This document shows positions 41,701-55,900 of a stretch of 64,000 bases of DNA, piece after piece. The DNA lies in assembly GCF_000003815.2 (NCBI RefSeq), contig NC_049989.1, forward strand, positions 20,863,958 through 20,927,957, in the 5' to 3' direction. Made by a program: the position numbers and the translations under genes. The DNA is from Branchiostoma floridae. Taxonomy: Eukaryota > Chordata > Leptocardii > Amphioxiformes > Branchiostomatidae. Below the pieces are notes generated by a model. It searched no databases. It was not told the origin of the DNA and was given only the letters and a program-made list of their open reading frames with translations. Within the stretch, counting starts at the first letter, position 1; every line of letters starts with the position of its first letter.

Positions 41701-44700
41701 ACTCAGGTGACCTCATTGCAGTTGTACCAGGACTGTAGTTTTTGAACCATTTGCACCAAAAAGTACCCTTACTCTTTTCTATATGTGGTGGGGTATTTAA
41801 CTTGCTTGATATCAATTTACTAACAGGTGTATCATCCGGGTAGTAGTTCGCTGCTATGGTCGCCTCTGCTACAACAGTACAGAAGCGACTGGTTATAGTG
41901 TATGACACACATCGGAGCGAAATTCTATCTCCGGATGGTACCCATGCAGGCTAACAACTTACAAAACTATTTCGGGGAAACGCAATTGCATGCTGTTCGC
42001 CATAATAGTACAGTATTGTAACAAGAGTTAGCATAGCTGGCGTTGACTTTCATCCGACTGTGACAGTCCATTGTCTACTGAAAGCACGCACTTCTCGTCC
42101 CACGCAGGTAACGATGTCACGTCTTCTTTGAAAAGCGGATACCACCTGAGACACCCTAAATAAGCAGTCTTACGTAATCTCCAACCAGATCCACGGTGCG
42201 TAATGTATAGTAGCAAACTTCCCTGGTTCAGTTTGACTCCCTTAGCCGGCTACACTCATTGGCAAGCTTTGATACTATCATATGGCACCGTAGGATCTGC
42301 TTGGAGATTAAGTTTTATGCAGGTACAATGTACAATGCTGAAAAGAGGTTACAAAATGAGATAGAGACGTCGAAACATATACAATTCGAAGAAGGTGAAC
42401 TTTTGAAGGGGTACATTTGACATTAACAAACTCCTTCTTGAAAAGTATACCAAAGAATGTGTCAATAGTTGACAATACATGTAGTGTAACTTAGATCAAG
42501 ATAAGATCGAACGACGTTGACTGTACACTATACAACAATGAAAGAAATGTTCTCTCAAATTATGTACAAGTCCCAAGTTTTCGATATTCAAATAGCACAG
42601 AAAAAATACATTGCTTATGGAGTTAGATAAACCATATGTTTTAAACTCCGTATATATCCTTACATTTACAGCTGTCTTAGGCAAGAAGCGAGAAGTTGAA
42701 CCTATACACACTAGTATACGTTAGACTTTGTAGATGTACTAAGTACGATTCATTCATTCGTTCGTTCGTTCATTCCTTTCCTTTTCCTTTCCTTCTTTTA
42801 TTCCTTCACTCTGGGAGAGCATTCGTTCGTTCTTTCGTTCGTTCATTCATTCATTCATTCATTCATTCATTCATTCATTCATTCATTCATTCATTCATTC
42901 ATTCATTCATTCATTCATTCATTCATTCATTCATTCATTCATTCATTCATTCATCCATTCATTCATTCACTTTTTAACATCATTTTTTTGCCTAGCATAT
43001 GTTACATATTAATCTCTTGCTCCTGGGGGCTTACATAGTCAGGCTACCTTGTTTTGGGTACAAAGCCACTGGTGCGTGGGTACATGTGCAGCAAAGCCGT
43101 AATACCATACGTGCTATGCATAGGTGTAGGTGTAGAATGGATCGTGACCAAGGGGTCACACCTGACGTGACAGAATGGAGACTGGATTTAGGGTAACAAC
43201 ACCGGGCGACTGTTTTTAACAAAAAAAGAACAAAATAAGGGTGAAGGGCTGGGTAACTAAAGTATGTCTACTTTCTTTCTAACGGCTAAATGGCGCACGG
43301 AAAACTCACGTAAGCCTTATGAAGCCGGGTTCACACGAGCGTATATTTCCAAGTACGCATGAGGACCGTATGGTACTCTAAGCCTCTACCAGGCTCCACA
43401 TGTGTAGATTAGAATACATTTGTAGTAGAGAAATTGGACAAATATAGACAGATAACATGCCTAACGAGTTAGATAGGTCTAAAATCATACTTCTCGGCCA
43501 GCAAACTCCTCTGGTAATCTGTCCAAATTTGTCCAATTTCCATTTTTTTTACAACGACCTGTAAGGACCGATAGAGGCTAAGACTTCCATACGGAACTCA
43601 TACGGACTTGAAAATATACGCACGTGTGATCCCACCTTGCCTGTACGTGTCCTAAAACACAACGTGATCATGTTTATTCCTCTACAGTTATACATCCTGT
43701 CTGTGAAGTGGTCCGAGGGAAGTGAATTCATCATTTACAGACGATACAGCGCGTTCTTCCAGCTTCACGTAAGTAACACGGTCTAAACGTAAGTAACACC
43801 GATCCTGACGTAAGTAACGTCAGGATCCTGAGAACGCTTAAAATAAATTTTAGAAGGGCTAACACTAGATTTGAGTGGATTAGCGACGGTTAACAGTAAA
43901 TTGTACTGCTGTTGCGATAGGTTTTTGGAATTAGTTCATTGGAGTGTTTAAAAACACAGTTTAAGTTAAATTAAACCATACTACAAATCTTGTAAAGTAT
44001 ATGCGAAATGAGCAAATCATATACTGTGGAAAAATATATCCGAAAGCGCACACCAATTTCATAAAATGCCAAGGTCAATTCGAAGGTCAAATAAAGAAGA
44101 TGCAAATCAAAAATGGAGGCTCTATTATTCGATGTAACTTTACCATTCTCTATGTGCTTAATTCTTTTGTTCAACCTCCCTGACCACCACGTAGATTTCA
44201 GAATAAAGGCAACATTTTGGGGGCCAGACATTTTTATTCACACATTCGCATCGATTAAGGGTTCCCAGATGGTGTCATCCATATAGTCCAATCGCCATGG
44301 CCCTAGCGAGCGAAAGATTAGTCCTAAGAAGGGTGGTACACCGAGTACTGTAATTCAACATTCCGGTCACGTAGACCACATCATGATCAAGGCTTCCCGG
44401 CGCGTGGAGGAATGTAGATAAAGAAAGTGTGGTTACAGGATGTCAGAAAAGGATTAAAGTTAAGTTGACGAGGAAATGCGGTTGTTCGTGGAAGTTGACA
44501 GTCAGTGTGACGATTGGCAACTAAGCGGGAAGTTTAGGGTGGTTGGAATGTACCGAATATAGCTTACTGCAAGAGTATAGGATGTATGATGTGTGTAGGT
44601 GGGGGTGGGTGGGTGTGGGGCGGGGGTGGGGGGATTAGGATGCATTACTGACCGTTTCAACTTAGCAGAACACACAAAGTTAGTACGGATAAACTTGTTG

Positions 44701-46520
44701 AAGGAGAGGTACAAATCCTTATTGGAGAGGTAGCCAGATATAACCTACATTTTGCAGCTGCAAAAGATTTACAGTTTGGTTCAAAACTTGCATTTTCTTT
44801 GGAAACGGACGAAACTTGATGTGCACACGGATCGATACGCAGATGTCAGTCATATAATCAAATCGACGTGGCCTATAGCTAAAACCCCACCAGGAAAGGG
44901 TTTGGTTTTCTATGGTTTAAATCCTTGGGGTTACCCAGTAGTCTAGTAGCAGGCGCTTTTTGGCGCGTTCACCCATATAGCCTATTCGGAACCCGACCTG
45001 TAGGACGTTAACCTAACACAGTATTTACCTCAACACCTGTGGAATAGTAGTTCGGGTACAAAGTAGTGCGACACAGCACTTCAAAGAGATTCTTCTGTCC
45101 TCGTCAGCGAGGCGGAAATTGTGGTGAATGGTAAAGGAATACACCAGTTTTGAGACTGTATGACTTGGATTACGATGTTTGTTCGGTTGGCTTGGAGGCA
45201 AAGTTGCGCTTGAATATTAGTGCATTATAATATCACCAAACTACTGTACGGCAGTTGCAGTATATATGATGAGGTCAAATAAAAGTATAGCTTTTAAAAG
45301 AGAACGAGCCGACAAACTATAGCTCATTTCACATTTTTCTCTAGATTGTACCCTGAACTTCAACATACTCAATTCTTGTAAATTGCTTATGCACTGAGGC
45401 GTCGAACCTCCTGACTTTAAGTGAGGCCCCGAGCCATGTAAATCCCCATTGGCGAAATACTTTGTTCTGCTACCTTGTGGAAATTGATTACGTATACCCT
45501 GGTACCGTCTATTCCTCTTGTATGCATGAAGTGTTCGGTACAATAGGAGGGTTGGGAATGTCGCAGGACGGCTTTCTATTTCTAGTCGCTGATTGTTGTT
45601 CTATAAGGTGTGGCGATGTCTAGTAAACAGACACACACACAGACTTGTGTCGTCATAGTAACACATCCCACATCTTTGTTCGCTTATATCACAAACACTG
45701 TCTCTCATCCCCATTCAAAAGAGACTTTTAAAACTATCTAATTAGAAATGTGTGAAAATATTCTGAATTTTTTTAAATTTTTAAAAATGTTTGAATATTT
45801 TTTTAGATTTCAAAAGTTTTTTTTAATCTCGAACGTTTTACAATTTTTTTGAAAATTTGTATTAGTATAGCGTAATGAAACTAAGGATTAGTGCTCACCT
45901 TTTCTAAAACGATAAGGACAACAGTATAACACACCAGCCAATGAGAGCGAACATGTATGTCATTTTAAAATAGATTGTCCGACAAAAATGGTTAGTCTAT
46001 TGCATCTAAAACTGATACGTTAATTACCACATGCAAAGAGTTATTCAATATCATATCATCATTCCCTGTATATATGTAGACCAACGTATATGCAGCTCTA
46101 TGCAAGAACGAGGCAGTGTTTTACAGCTCTCGGAAAATGTAGTTCTGTGGACTTTGTAAACCATTTGTTGTCAGTTGTAAATTACGTACTATCTGGTTGA
46201 TCTCTTTTGCATACCCCTAACTTTGACTGTGAACTTGATCAAGAGAGGGTTTTTGCGAACTTCAACAAGAATAGGTGATATCTTGACTTGTGTTACAAAA
46301 TACTGGGCAAAGTTCCCCTTTGGCTGTTGTGTGAATGTGTATGTACAGCTAGTAGAAGCCGCTTAATTGCACGGCCTATTTGCCAGTGAATTTCGTGCAA
46401 TTATCCAGCTGGTGCAATAATGCGAAGTTATCTAGCTGGACCGTAACGGTTTGGGATTTGGGGATTCCGTGCAGTTAACAGAAGTGTGCGTTTATCCGCT
46501 GTGCAATTAACTGGCTTTTA

Positions 46521-46579
<59 letters not shown>

Positions 46580-46849
46580 GGTCTGTAACTTGCACCAAGA
46601 AAATTAAATTCCTTTAGAACATAGCAAAATAATTTTAAAAAAGTTTTGAGGGGCATAAATAGTTGTTAGTCACAAATCAGGTCTTTAGCGTATGGATCCA
46701 ATCCAATGTGCTTCTCTTTCTATTCTACAGGAAAAACTTACCGAGTTGTTCCCAATAGAGACGGGAGTAGTCAGCAAGAAGGACCAGAAAATTCCTGCGC
46801 TTCCAAGTAAGTGTTCTGTTACCAAGACGGTTATGTTTTTGTTGTGTGT

Positions 46850-46925
<76 letters not shown>

Positions 46926-49900
46926 ATGTGCGTGTCTGTCTGTCTGTCTGTCTGTCTGTCTTTTAACAACATAACTCGAGAAGCTTTGGAAGGATCCTGT
47001 TTCTTTGTACATTTGGGCAGGGGTTGGGGAAATGACGGTCATTTTTGATAATGGGCACCCTAGCGGCTCTCTGGGGCACTGTAACTGCTGGCTTCGATAT
47101 TTCGTGTTCTGGACATGCCGTGGTCGTGATTCTTGAGTGATAAATGGCCCTTCTCTAGTTAAATGCTTAACGATTTAATCTAGTTCCGCCATTCTATTGT
47201 TAGGGTGAGGCACAATAGCGTCAATAGGCCGTAATCTCTGTTCGGCGAAAACGGGAACGTTGGACAATGTCAAACTTCCTGTTGATTGTTATTTTGATTG
47301 GCGTGGCGGTAAGTCGAGATGGAAGGTCAATCAAGGGCATGTTCCGTTATTAACAACAAAAAAAAACTTTCGGCGGGGGCGTTTCAGAGAAAATCTTATT
47401 GAACCGAACAATACTCCCTCAGAGGGGGGCAGGTGAAATGAACTTGGTAACTGCAGTAAAGAATGTGCTGAGAAAACAAACACGTGTCCCGATAACGATG
47501 CTTCCATTTCAAATAAGATATCTTACAACAACTAGACAAAGCACAAGCAGTCAGCTAGTTGTGCCAAAACCCTATCAGCGGAGAAAATCAGCCATATCAT
47601 GCATGGCCTACCCAATGTCTGGAACAATCTATCTCCAGACAAACGCATAGACTCATTGATTGAGTTAAACTTGAGATGAACTTGGCAACTACAGTAAAGA
47701 ATGTGCTGTGCAAACAAAAGCACTGATAAGGGTACTTCTAGAGAAGTAATCGTAGATGAGAGTTGCAGCTTGCAAAAACAGACTGGTAAAATGTTGACTG
47801 AAATACACCATACTGAGGTCTCATTGACGTATTACTCGTAAAATAGATCCCCCCCCCCAACCAAAAAAACTGATCTCAAAAGTTAGATTGGTGAAAGCTT
47901 GCTTGTAGCTGAAGCAGGTAAAGTTTTGCAGCCGCTAGCTCTTGGTCGGAGGTACACAGCCATATTTTGTCACTTCAATTCTTATGACAATGTTGATAGT
48001 GTCTATATTTTGATAGTGTCTATTTATTATTTTTCATACCCATATTGTTTTTTCGCCATATCTCATTACTTTTGCAGTCTGCAGAGGATGTCATCCATTT
48101 ACTTGCTGTGGCCTAACATAAGATTTATAGATTTAAGAAAAAACTATTAACTGTAATACAACACAACTAATAACACAAATAGTGGATTGCCTTTTGTCAA
48201 GTTTGACAAATATAATATTATACAAGTATTATATATTATTGTTATATTGTGAATTCCTCTTAATATTATACAATGTATTATATCAATTATAGAGCAAAGA
48301 TGGTTTGGGAACGAGAAGTTCAAGGTGGCAGAACGAAGGCAGACGACAATAGACGAATATTGCCGAAAAGTTGCGATGGCCGAGCCGAAGATTTCCGAAC
48401 ACGAGGAAGTGCTGTCCTTCTTCAAGACGTTGCCCGTAGACCTGAACCCTCCACCTCCTGACCCGTATGTACTAGTAACTCTCGGTCTTTCATGTTTCTA
48501 AAGCTAGTTCACCTTTATCCGCGGGGTAACCTATATCCGTTGTTTTTGAAAACAGGGTATGTAGGGATATCAAGCTCGACGAGCGGCGGTTTCGAACTGC
48601 GATATTGTGAAAATGTTGTGAAAGTTTGATGCAACAACGGACATTTGAGATATTGCAGTTTGATATAACAACGGATATAGGTTACCCCGCGGATAAAGAT
48701 AAGCAAGCATCCTGGGTTCGAACCCCTGACAGGTCCCGAAGATATGCCCTGCCTTGGGAAAGGCACTTTATACCAATTTCCTCACTATACGCACGTGTAA
48801 TGCTTAGGTCACATTTCCAAACCGGGGCCCGGCCGGGCAGCTTTCGGGAGCAAAATGCATGATAAAAGACATCAAAATACACAATATGTCAAAATTCATG
48901 GGCATGATATGTGTATACTTCCAGGTATACATTTTAATTTTTCGTTTCTTAAAACATCCCGGCTGGGCCCCGGTTTGGAAATGTGGCATGGCCTAAGCCT
49001 AAACGTGTGCCTAGCTTCGGTTAGGGACATCTCTATCATAGGATGTTAAATGGTGGCCCCATGTTTAAGAAGAACCACACTCAGTGCACATTTAAGAACC
49101 CACGTAATGAAAAAAGTAGGGGTCCTTCCCTGTGTGAGTGGATCAAATGAATCTGTCCGGATATGCAGTTTGCACTGTTCAGTTACTCTCCAAGCAAAGA
49201 TTGAGTCGCGGAGATATAGTAGTAGTCTGAAAATTTACCGGTGCGCTCCTCTTACAAACTACTAATATATCTCCGCGACTCAACCTCTGTTTGGAGAGAA
49301 GTCTCCAAGCAGACCCTACGGTGCCTTAGAGATTGTATCAAAGCTGGCCAAGGAGTATAGCCGGTGCCCGTTTGACTCAATTTGGCCGGCTATCTCCCTT
49401 TTGTCGGCTATACCTCTTGGCCAGCTTTGATACGGCACCGTACTTGGAGAGTACTGTATGATGTGCTACGCCATAGGTAATGGCATAAGGGGCTTACATT
49501 ACAAAGAAACAAATATAAAACGTCTCTCCAATGTGTTGACCTCTGACAGGGAGATGCCGAACAAGACGTACCTGACATTCGAGTCGAAAAAAAAGCAAGA
49601 CAACGGGAAGAAGGAGAAGACAGGTGAGGCCTTCTAGCTGTAGTGTCCCAAAACCATGGGGAAATTATCACCGACAGTACAGGAACTGAACTGTACATTA
49701 ATATGGCAGAAACTATTTGTCAATATACAATATATGATTTCGATCTTATCTTATCTTATCTTACTTTGGATTCATCGATATTCTAGGACTTCGCCACCTT
49801 CTGCACTTCTTGACTGGGTCTTCTGATGAGGAAATAGTCTCTAGTGGTACGTTCTCTCTCTGTCTGTCTCTGTCTCTCTCTTTCTCTCTCTCTGTGTGTG

Positions 49901-52900
49901 TGTCCTCTCTGTCTCTCCCTCTTTCTCTCTCTCCGTGTCTTTCTCCGTCTGTTTTTCTTCTGTCTCTCTTCTTTCTCTCTCTCTCTCTCTCTCTCTACCT
50001 CTCTCCTTCTCGCTCTCTGTCGCTTTTCTCCAGTCACTGTGGACATAAAGTTTTATTATACCACCTACGTAACCCAAAGTGCCAAGCCAAACCAGCGTAC
50101 GTTGGTAGACCGCTGACATGATGGAGGTTTAAGATGTCATTCCAACACAATCTTTTCGGCTTCAAGTCATCGGGTATACCGACCTACCCATGCGATTTGC
50201 TGAATACGTGAGACAATAGTGCCCCTGAAAACTCTATACCAGCCGTTGTGCTCTGTTGTAGACTGGCCCCTATTGTCAATTCAGGAAGTCTTGCTAGCTA
50301 ACGCCTTATACAGCAGCCTTTACCGTCCGGTTGTGTCGTCCCTGTAGGAGATGAGATGGAGATTTCGGCGCCCATCCTGCTGGAGACTTACCGGGCGATC
50401 GCCACCTTCACGCCGGGCGGGAAAACTGAGGTCCGCCTGGAGGAGGGAGCGCACGTGGACGTGGTGGAGAAAAACATGAGCGGTAGGGAAAACACCGTCT
50501 TTTCATAAAAGAATACCACAAACTGAAATGGAATCATTTTCATGCAATACATAATGTTTACCTTCACATGTTTCAGTCAAACAAAGTACTGCTCTGTTAA
50601 TTCTTACTCAAACACATCTATACATATGGTGACCAGCCCTTCCAGTTCTATCCTACCACTTGCTACATAATGTAATGGAACACTACACTCAGGGTGTCTG
50701 CTACATTACCAATAACCATGCTGGCACCAGTCTTCTTGTTGATCATTGAGGTTATTAGTTTGGAACAGAAGAAATAGAAGAAACGAAGCAGAAACAACAG
50801 TAACGTGGCGACTGTTCTGTCCTACCACTTGCTACATAATGTAATGGAACAACACCGGGTGTCTGCATTACCAATGACCATACTGACACTAGTGTGGTCC
50901 AGATCATTGACGTTATTAGTTCGCAACGGAAGAAGAGAAAGAATAAACGAAGCAAAACAACAATGTACAACGGTTACTTGACATTTTTGTGGTAGTAGTT
51001 TTCATAGTTGTGTTAAANNNNNNNNNNNNNNNNNNNNNNNNNNNNNNNNNNNNNNNNNNNNNNNNNNNNNNNNNNNNNNNNNNNNNNNNNNNNNNNNNNN
51101 NNNNNNNNNNNNNNNNNTCTGCTGTGTAGAGTCGGCATGGCTCAAGGAGCAACACCTGGCAGGTACGAAATGTAAGGTAACATCTTACACCTGGGCAGAT
51201 AACTTTAACCCTAACCCTGCTGTAGGTGTATCCAGCCCCACTGTATGTCTGCTGTGTAGAGTCGGCATGGCTCAAGGAGCAGCACCTGGCAGGTACAAAA
51301 TGTAAGGTAACATCTTACACCTGGGCAGGTAAGGTAACATCTTACACCTGGGCAGGTAAGGTAACATCTTACACCTGGGCAGGTAAGGTAACATCTTACA
51401 CCTGGGCAGGTAAGGTAACATCTTACACCTGGGCAGGTAAGGTAACATCTTACACCTGGGCAGGTAAGGTAACATCTTACACCTGGGCAGGTAAGGTAAC
51501 GTCTTACACCTGGGCAGGTAAGGTAACATCTTACACCTGGGCAGGTAAGGTAACATCTTACACCTGGGCAGGTAAGGTAACGTCTTACACCTGGGCAGGT
51601 AAGGTAACATCTTACACCAGGGCAGGTAAGGTAACATCTTACACCAGGGCAGGTAAGGTAACATCTTACACCTGGGCAGGTAAGGTAACATCTTACACCT
51701 GGGCAGGTAAGGTAACATCTTACACCTGGGCAGGTAAGGTAACACCTTACACCTGGGCAGGTATGGTAACGTCTTACACCTGGGCAGGTATGGTAACATC
51801 TTACACCTGGGCAGCTAAGGTAACACCTTACACCTGGGCAGCTAAGGTAACATCTTACACCTGGGCAGGTAAGGTAACATCTTAGACCTGGGCAGGTAAG
51901 GTAACATCTTACACACGTTTTACACATTGGCAGGTAGGGTAAGACAGCTTACACTTGGGCAGGTAACCCTAACCCCAATCCCAACTCTTAGACCCCAACC
52001 CTAACACATGTGCAGGTAACCCTAAACCTGACCCTAACCCTAGCCAAAACACTAACCTTAACCCTCACCCCAACACCCATAGTAACTATTACAATAATTG
52101 TATAACAAATATACATGTAAGTCAATGTCTACAAATATACACGTAAGTCAATGCCTACATATTAAATACCAAGAGTATAACCACATAAGCGAAGCCCTAC
52201 CCCTTTCATAGTGTGGTAGTCCGTAGCCTGGAGCAGCAGGTCCCTCTGGAGCATCAGAATCACCAGGCAGAAGTCCTCCAGCACCTTGTGCTTCCAGTCC
52301 GTCATGAAGGCCTGGTCCCAGACTAGCAGCACGGCCTGCGCATCCAGGACACTCACAAAACCCTGCAACAGTCAAACATACAGTCATAAACACCTCGCCT
52401 TGAGGTCTGGTCCCAGACTAACAGCACAGCCTGGGCATCCATTACACATAAAACACATACCGCAGGCACGTTAAAGAACCCCCACACGTGTGATGTGCAA
52501 ATCCTTCCGTCTAGAATTGGTAATTCTCCACAAATCACCTGGACTCCAGGAAGAATAGTGACATACATGTGTATCAGTCACTAATGGAGATCTGTATATT
52601 AACCAAACCAAACCAAACCAAACCAAACCAAACCCTGCAACAGTCAAACACACACTACCAAACACACCGCAATGAAGCCTGGTCCCAGACTAACAGCACA
52701 AACACACATCCCAGACTTAGCTATACAGACTAGGTGTCTGTCATGCTAAAGGAAATGAACGTGACAACTGACAGAACAATAAGTCAATATCTATCACAAC
52801 AGAACAGAAAGAAATAAAACACAGGAAAACTTTGGAACAAAAGTAAGCAATCCCCTTACCTCGCCCACCCACTTGCGTACGAAGATGAGAGGATTGGCCA

Positions 52901-55900
52901 GCAGTTCTGGTGACGGCTGTACAGGTTTCTGTCCCCCCTTACTGCCCGACTGAGCCTGTTCCTTCTCCTTATGGATCAGCTGTACCAGGAAATCCTGCAG
53001 AAATTAGACATAAAACTGTTAAACCTTTCCTTCCAACAGCAGTTCTGGTGATGGCTGTACGGGTTTCTGTCCCCCCTTACTGCCGACCTGAGCCTGTTCC
53101 TTCTCCTTATGGATCAGCTGTACCAGGAAATCCTGAAGAAGTTAGAAATAAAAATTTTAAACTTATCATTCCAACGGCAGTTCTGGGGAGGGGCAGTACA
53201 GGTTTCTGTTCCCGCCTTACTGCCGGCCTGGAACCCTGTTCCTTTTGCCTTAGGGATCAGCTGTACCAGGGAAATCCCGCAGAAGTTAGACATAAAACTG
53301 TTAAACCTCCCACCAGCAGTTCTGGTGATGGCGGTACGGGTTTCTGCCCCCCCTTACTGCCGACCTGAGCCTGTTCCTTCTCCTTATGGATCAGCTGTAC
53401 CAGGAAGTCCTGCAGAAGTTAGACATAAAACTGTTAAAACTTCCAGCAGCAGTTCTGGTGATGGCTGTACAGGTTTCTGTCCCCCCTTACTGCCGACCTG
53501 AGCCTGTTCCTTCTCCTTATGGATCAGCTGTACCAGGAAATCCTGAAGAAGTTAGACATAAAAAGTGTTAAAACTTCCAACAGCAGTTCTGGTGATGGCT
53601 GTACGGGTTTCTGACCCCCCTTACTGCCGGCCTGAACCTAAAGGTTCGGGGTTCAAATCCCTAGTAGGAGCCAAGACACATGAATAAAGATGCTTTCATT
53701 CATTTTGCTTTTCCCACATTTGGTTAAGAAGACTAGTTCAAAATCACACACCTGGTGCAACATCTCTTTCACCATCAACCCACATGTTTCAAGATCACTT
53801 TTATTTTCTCCAGACCTGTTCAATATCACTTTCACTTTCAACTACATTGCGTTCATGATCACTTTCACCTTCCCCACACATGGGTCAAGATCACTTTCAC
53901 TTCCCCACACTTGGTTCAAGATCACTTTTACCACACCTGAGTTAAGATCACTTTCACTTCCCCACACCTGGATCATGACCACTTTCACTTTTACCACACC
54001 TGAGTTAAGATCACTTTCACTTTTACCACACCTGAGTTAAGATCACTTTCACTTTCGCACACCTGGGTCAAGATCACTTTCACTTCCCCACACCTGGGTC
54101 AGGATCACTTTCACTTCCCCACACCCGAGTTAAGATCACTTTCACTTCCCAACACCTGGTTCAAGATCACTTTCACATTCCCCACACCTGGTTCAAGATC
54201 ACTTTCACTTTTCCATCACCTGATTTAAGACCACTCTCCCTTTCCCCACACCTGTTGCCCACCTTGGGATCGAAGGAGACGTTCTTGAGCGAGCACTCCA
54301 CCAGGTGCCTGTGCAGGTGTCTGTCCTCGTGCTTCAGGCGCTCCATGACTCGCTCGGCGATGGCGAACACCTCCGGCCACTTCGGGAAGCGCGAGTCGAC
54401 CAGCAGCTTCAGGTACATGGCCAGCTCATATGGGTGCTCCTCTGGAATATAATTAATTATACACTGTTATACACTGGAATAACATACATAATTATACACA
54501 GTTATAACAACAGGCCAGCTCATACGGGTGCTCCTCTGGAATATTATACATAATTATACACAGTTATAACAACAGCTTCAGGTACATGGCCAGCTTGTAC
54601 GGGTGCTCCTCTGGAATATAATTAATTATACACAGTTATAACAACAGGCCAGCTCGTATGGGTGCTCCTCTGGAATATAATTAATTATACACTGTTATAC
54701 ACTGGAATAATATACATAATTATACACAGTTATAATAACAGCTTCAGGTACATGGCCAGCTCATACGGGTGCTCCTCTGGAATAATATACATGTACATAA
54801 TTATACACTGGAATAATATACATAATTATACACTGGAATAATATACATAATTATACACTGGAATAATATACATAATTATACACAGTTATAACTGTACAGC
54901 TTCAGGTACATGGCCAGCTCATACGGGTGCTCCTATGTGTGTGTGCAAGTCTTAAAAATTATATATCATAATGTTAATTGTTACATCCAAAAGCAGTGGA
55001 GCACCTGGTTTTTGGCTTGTCTATGTGTGGTGTGTATGTGTCTGTGTCGGTGTGGTGTGCCTGTCATTTGCTGCAGCCATTTGTAAGCCAGCTGCAGTGG
55101 AAACAGTCAGTGGATGAGGATGTTCCTCACACAAACAAACAAACAAACAAACAAACAAACAAACCTTGGCTGGATCCGTCGGTGTAGACCAGTTGCAGTG
55201 GGAAGAGCCAGTGGATCAGGTAGGGTTCATAGGAGCGATCGTACGTGTACAGGATGTTCCACAAACAAACAAACAAACAAACACACCTTGGCTGGAGCCG
55301 TCTGTGCAGACCAGTTGCAGTGGGAACAGCCAGTGGATCAGGTAGGGTTCGTAGGAGCGATCGTACGTGTACAGGATGTTCCACAAACAAACAAACAAAC
55401 AAACAAACAAACAAACAAACAAACAAACCTTGGCTGGAGCCGTCGGTGTAGACCAGTTGCAGTGGGAACAGCCAGTGTATGACGTAGGGTTCGTAGGAGC
55501 GATCGTACGTGTACAGGATGTTCCACAAACAAACAAACAAACAAACAAACAAACAAACCTTGGCTGGAGCCGTCGGTGTAGACGAGTTGCAGTGGGAAGA
55601 GCCAGTGGATCAGGTAGGGTTCGTAGGAGCGATCGTACGTGTACAGGATGTTCCACAAACAAACAAACAAACAAACAAACAAACAAACCTTGGCTGGAGC
55701 CGTCGGTGTAGACCAGTTGCAGTGGGAAGAGCCAGTGGATGAGGTAGGGCTCGTAGGAGTGATCGTATGTGTACAGGATGTTCCACAAACAAACAAACAA
55801 ACAAACAAACAAACCTAGGCTGGAGCCGTCGGTGTAGACGAGTTGCAGTGGGAAGAGCCAGTGGATGAGGTAGGGCTCGTAGGAGCGGTCGTACGTGTAG

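Noticed and set aside
42696-42977. FIHSFIHS-repeat ORF
   Set aside because: Translation of the (ATTC)n microsatellite.
45241-45543. Minus-strand ORF of 100 codons in a p47phox-like intron
   Set aside because: No motif, no splice or promoter support; likely chance.
51226-51927. Open frames on both strands over the 27-bp repeat
   Set aside because: Unit length is a multiple of three, so all frames stay open; no coding evidence.
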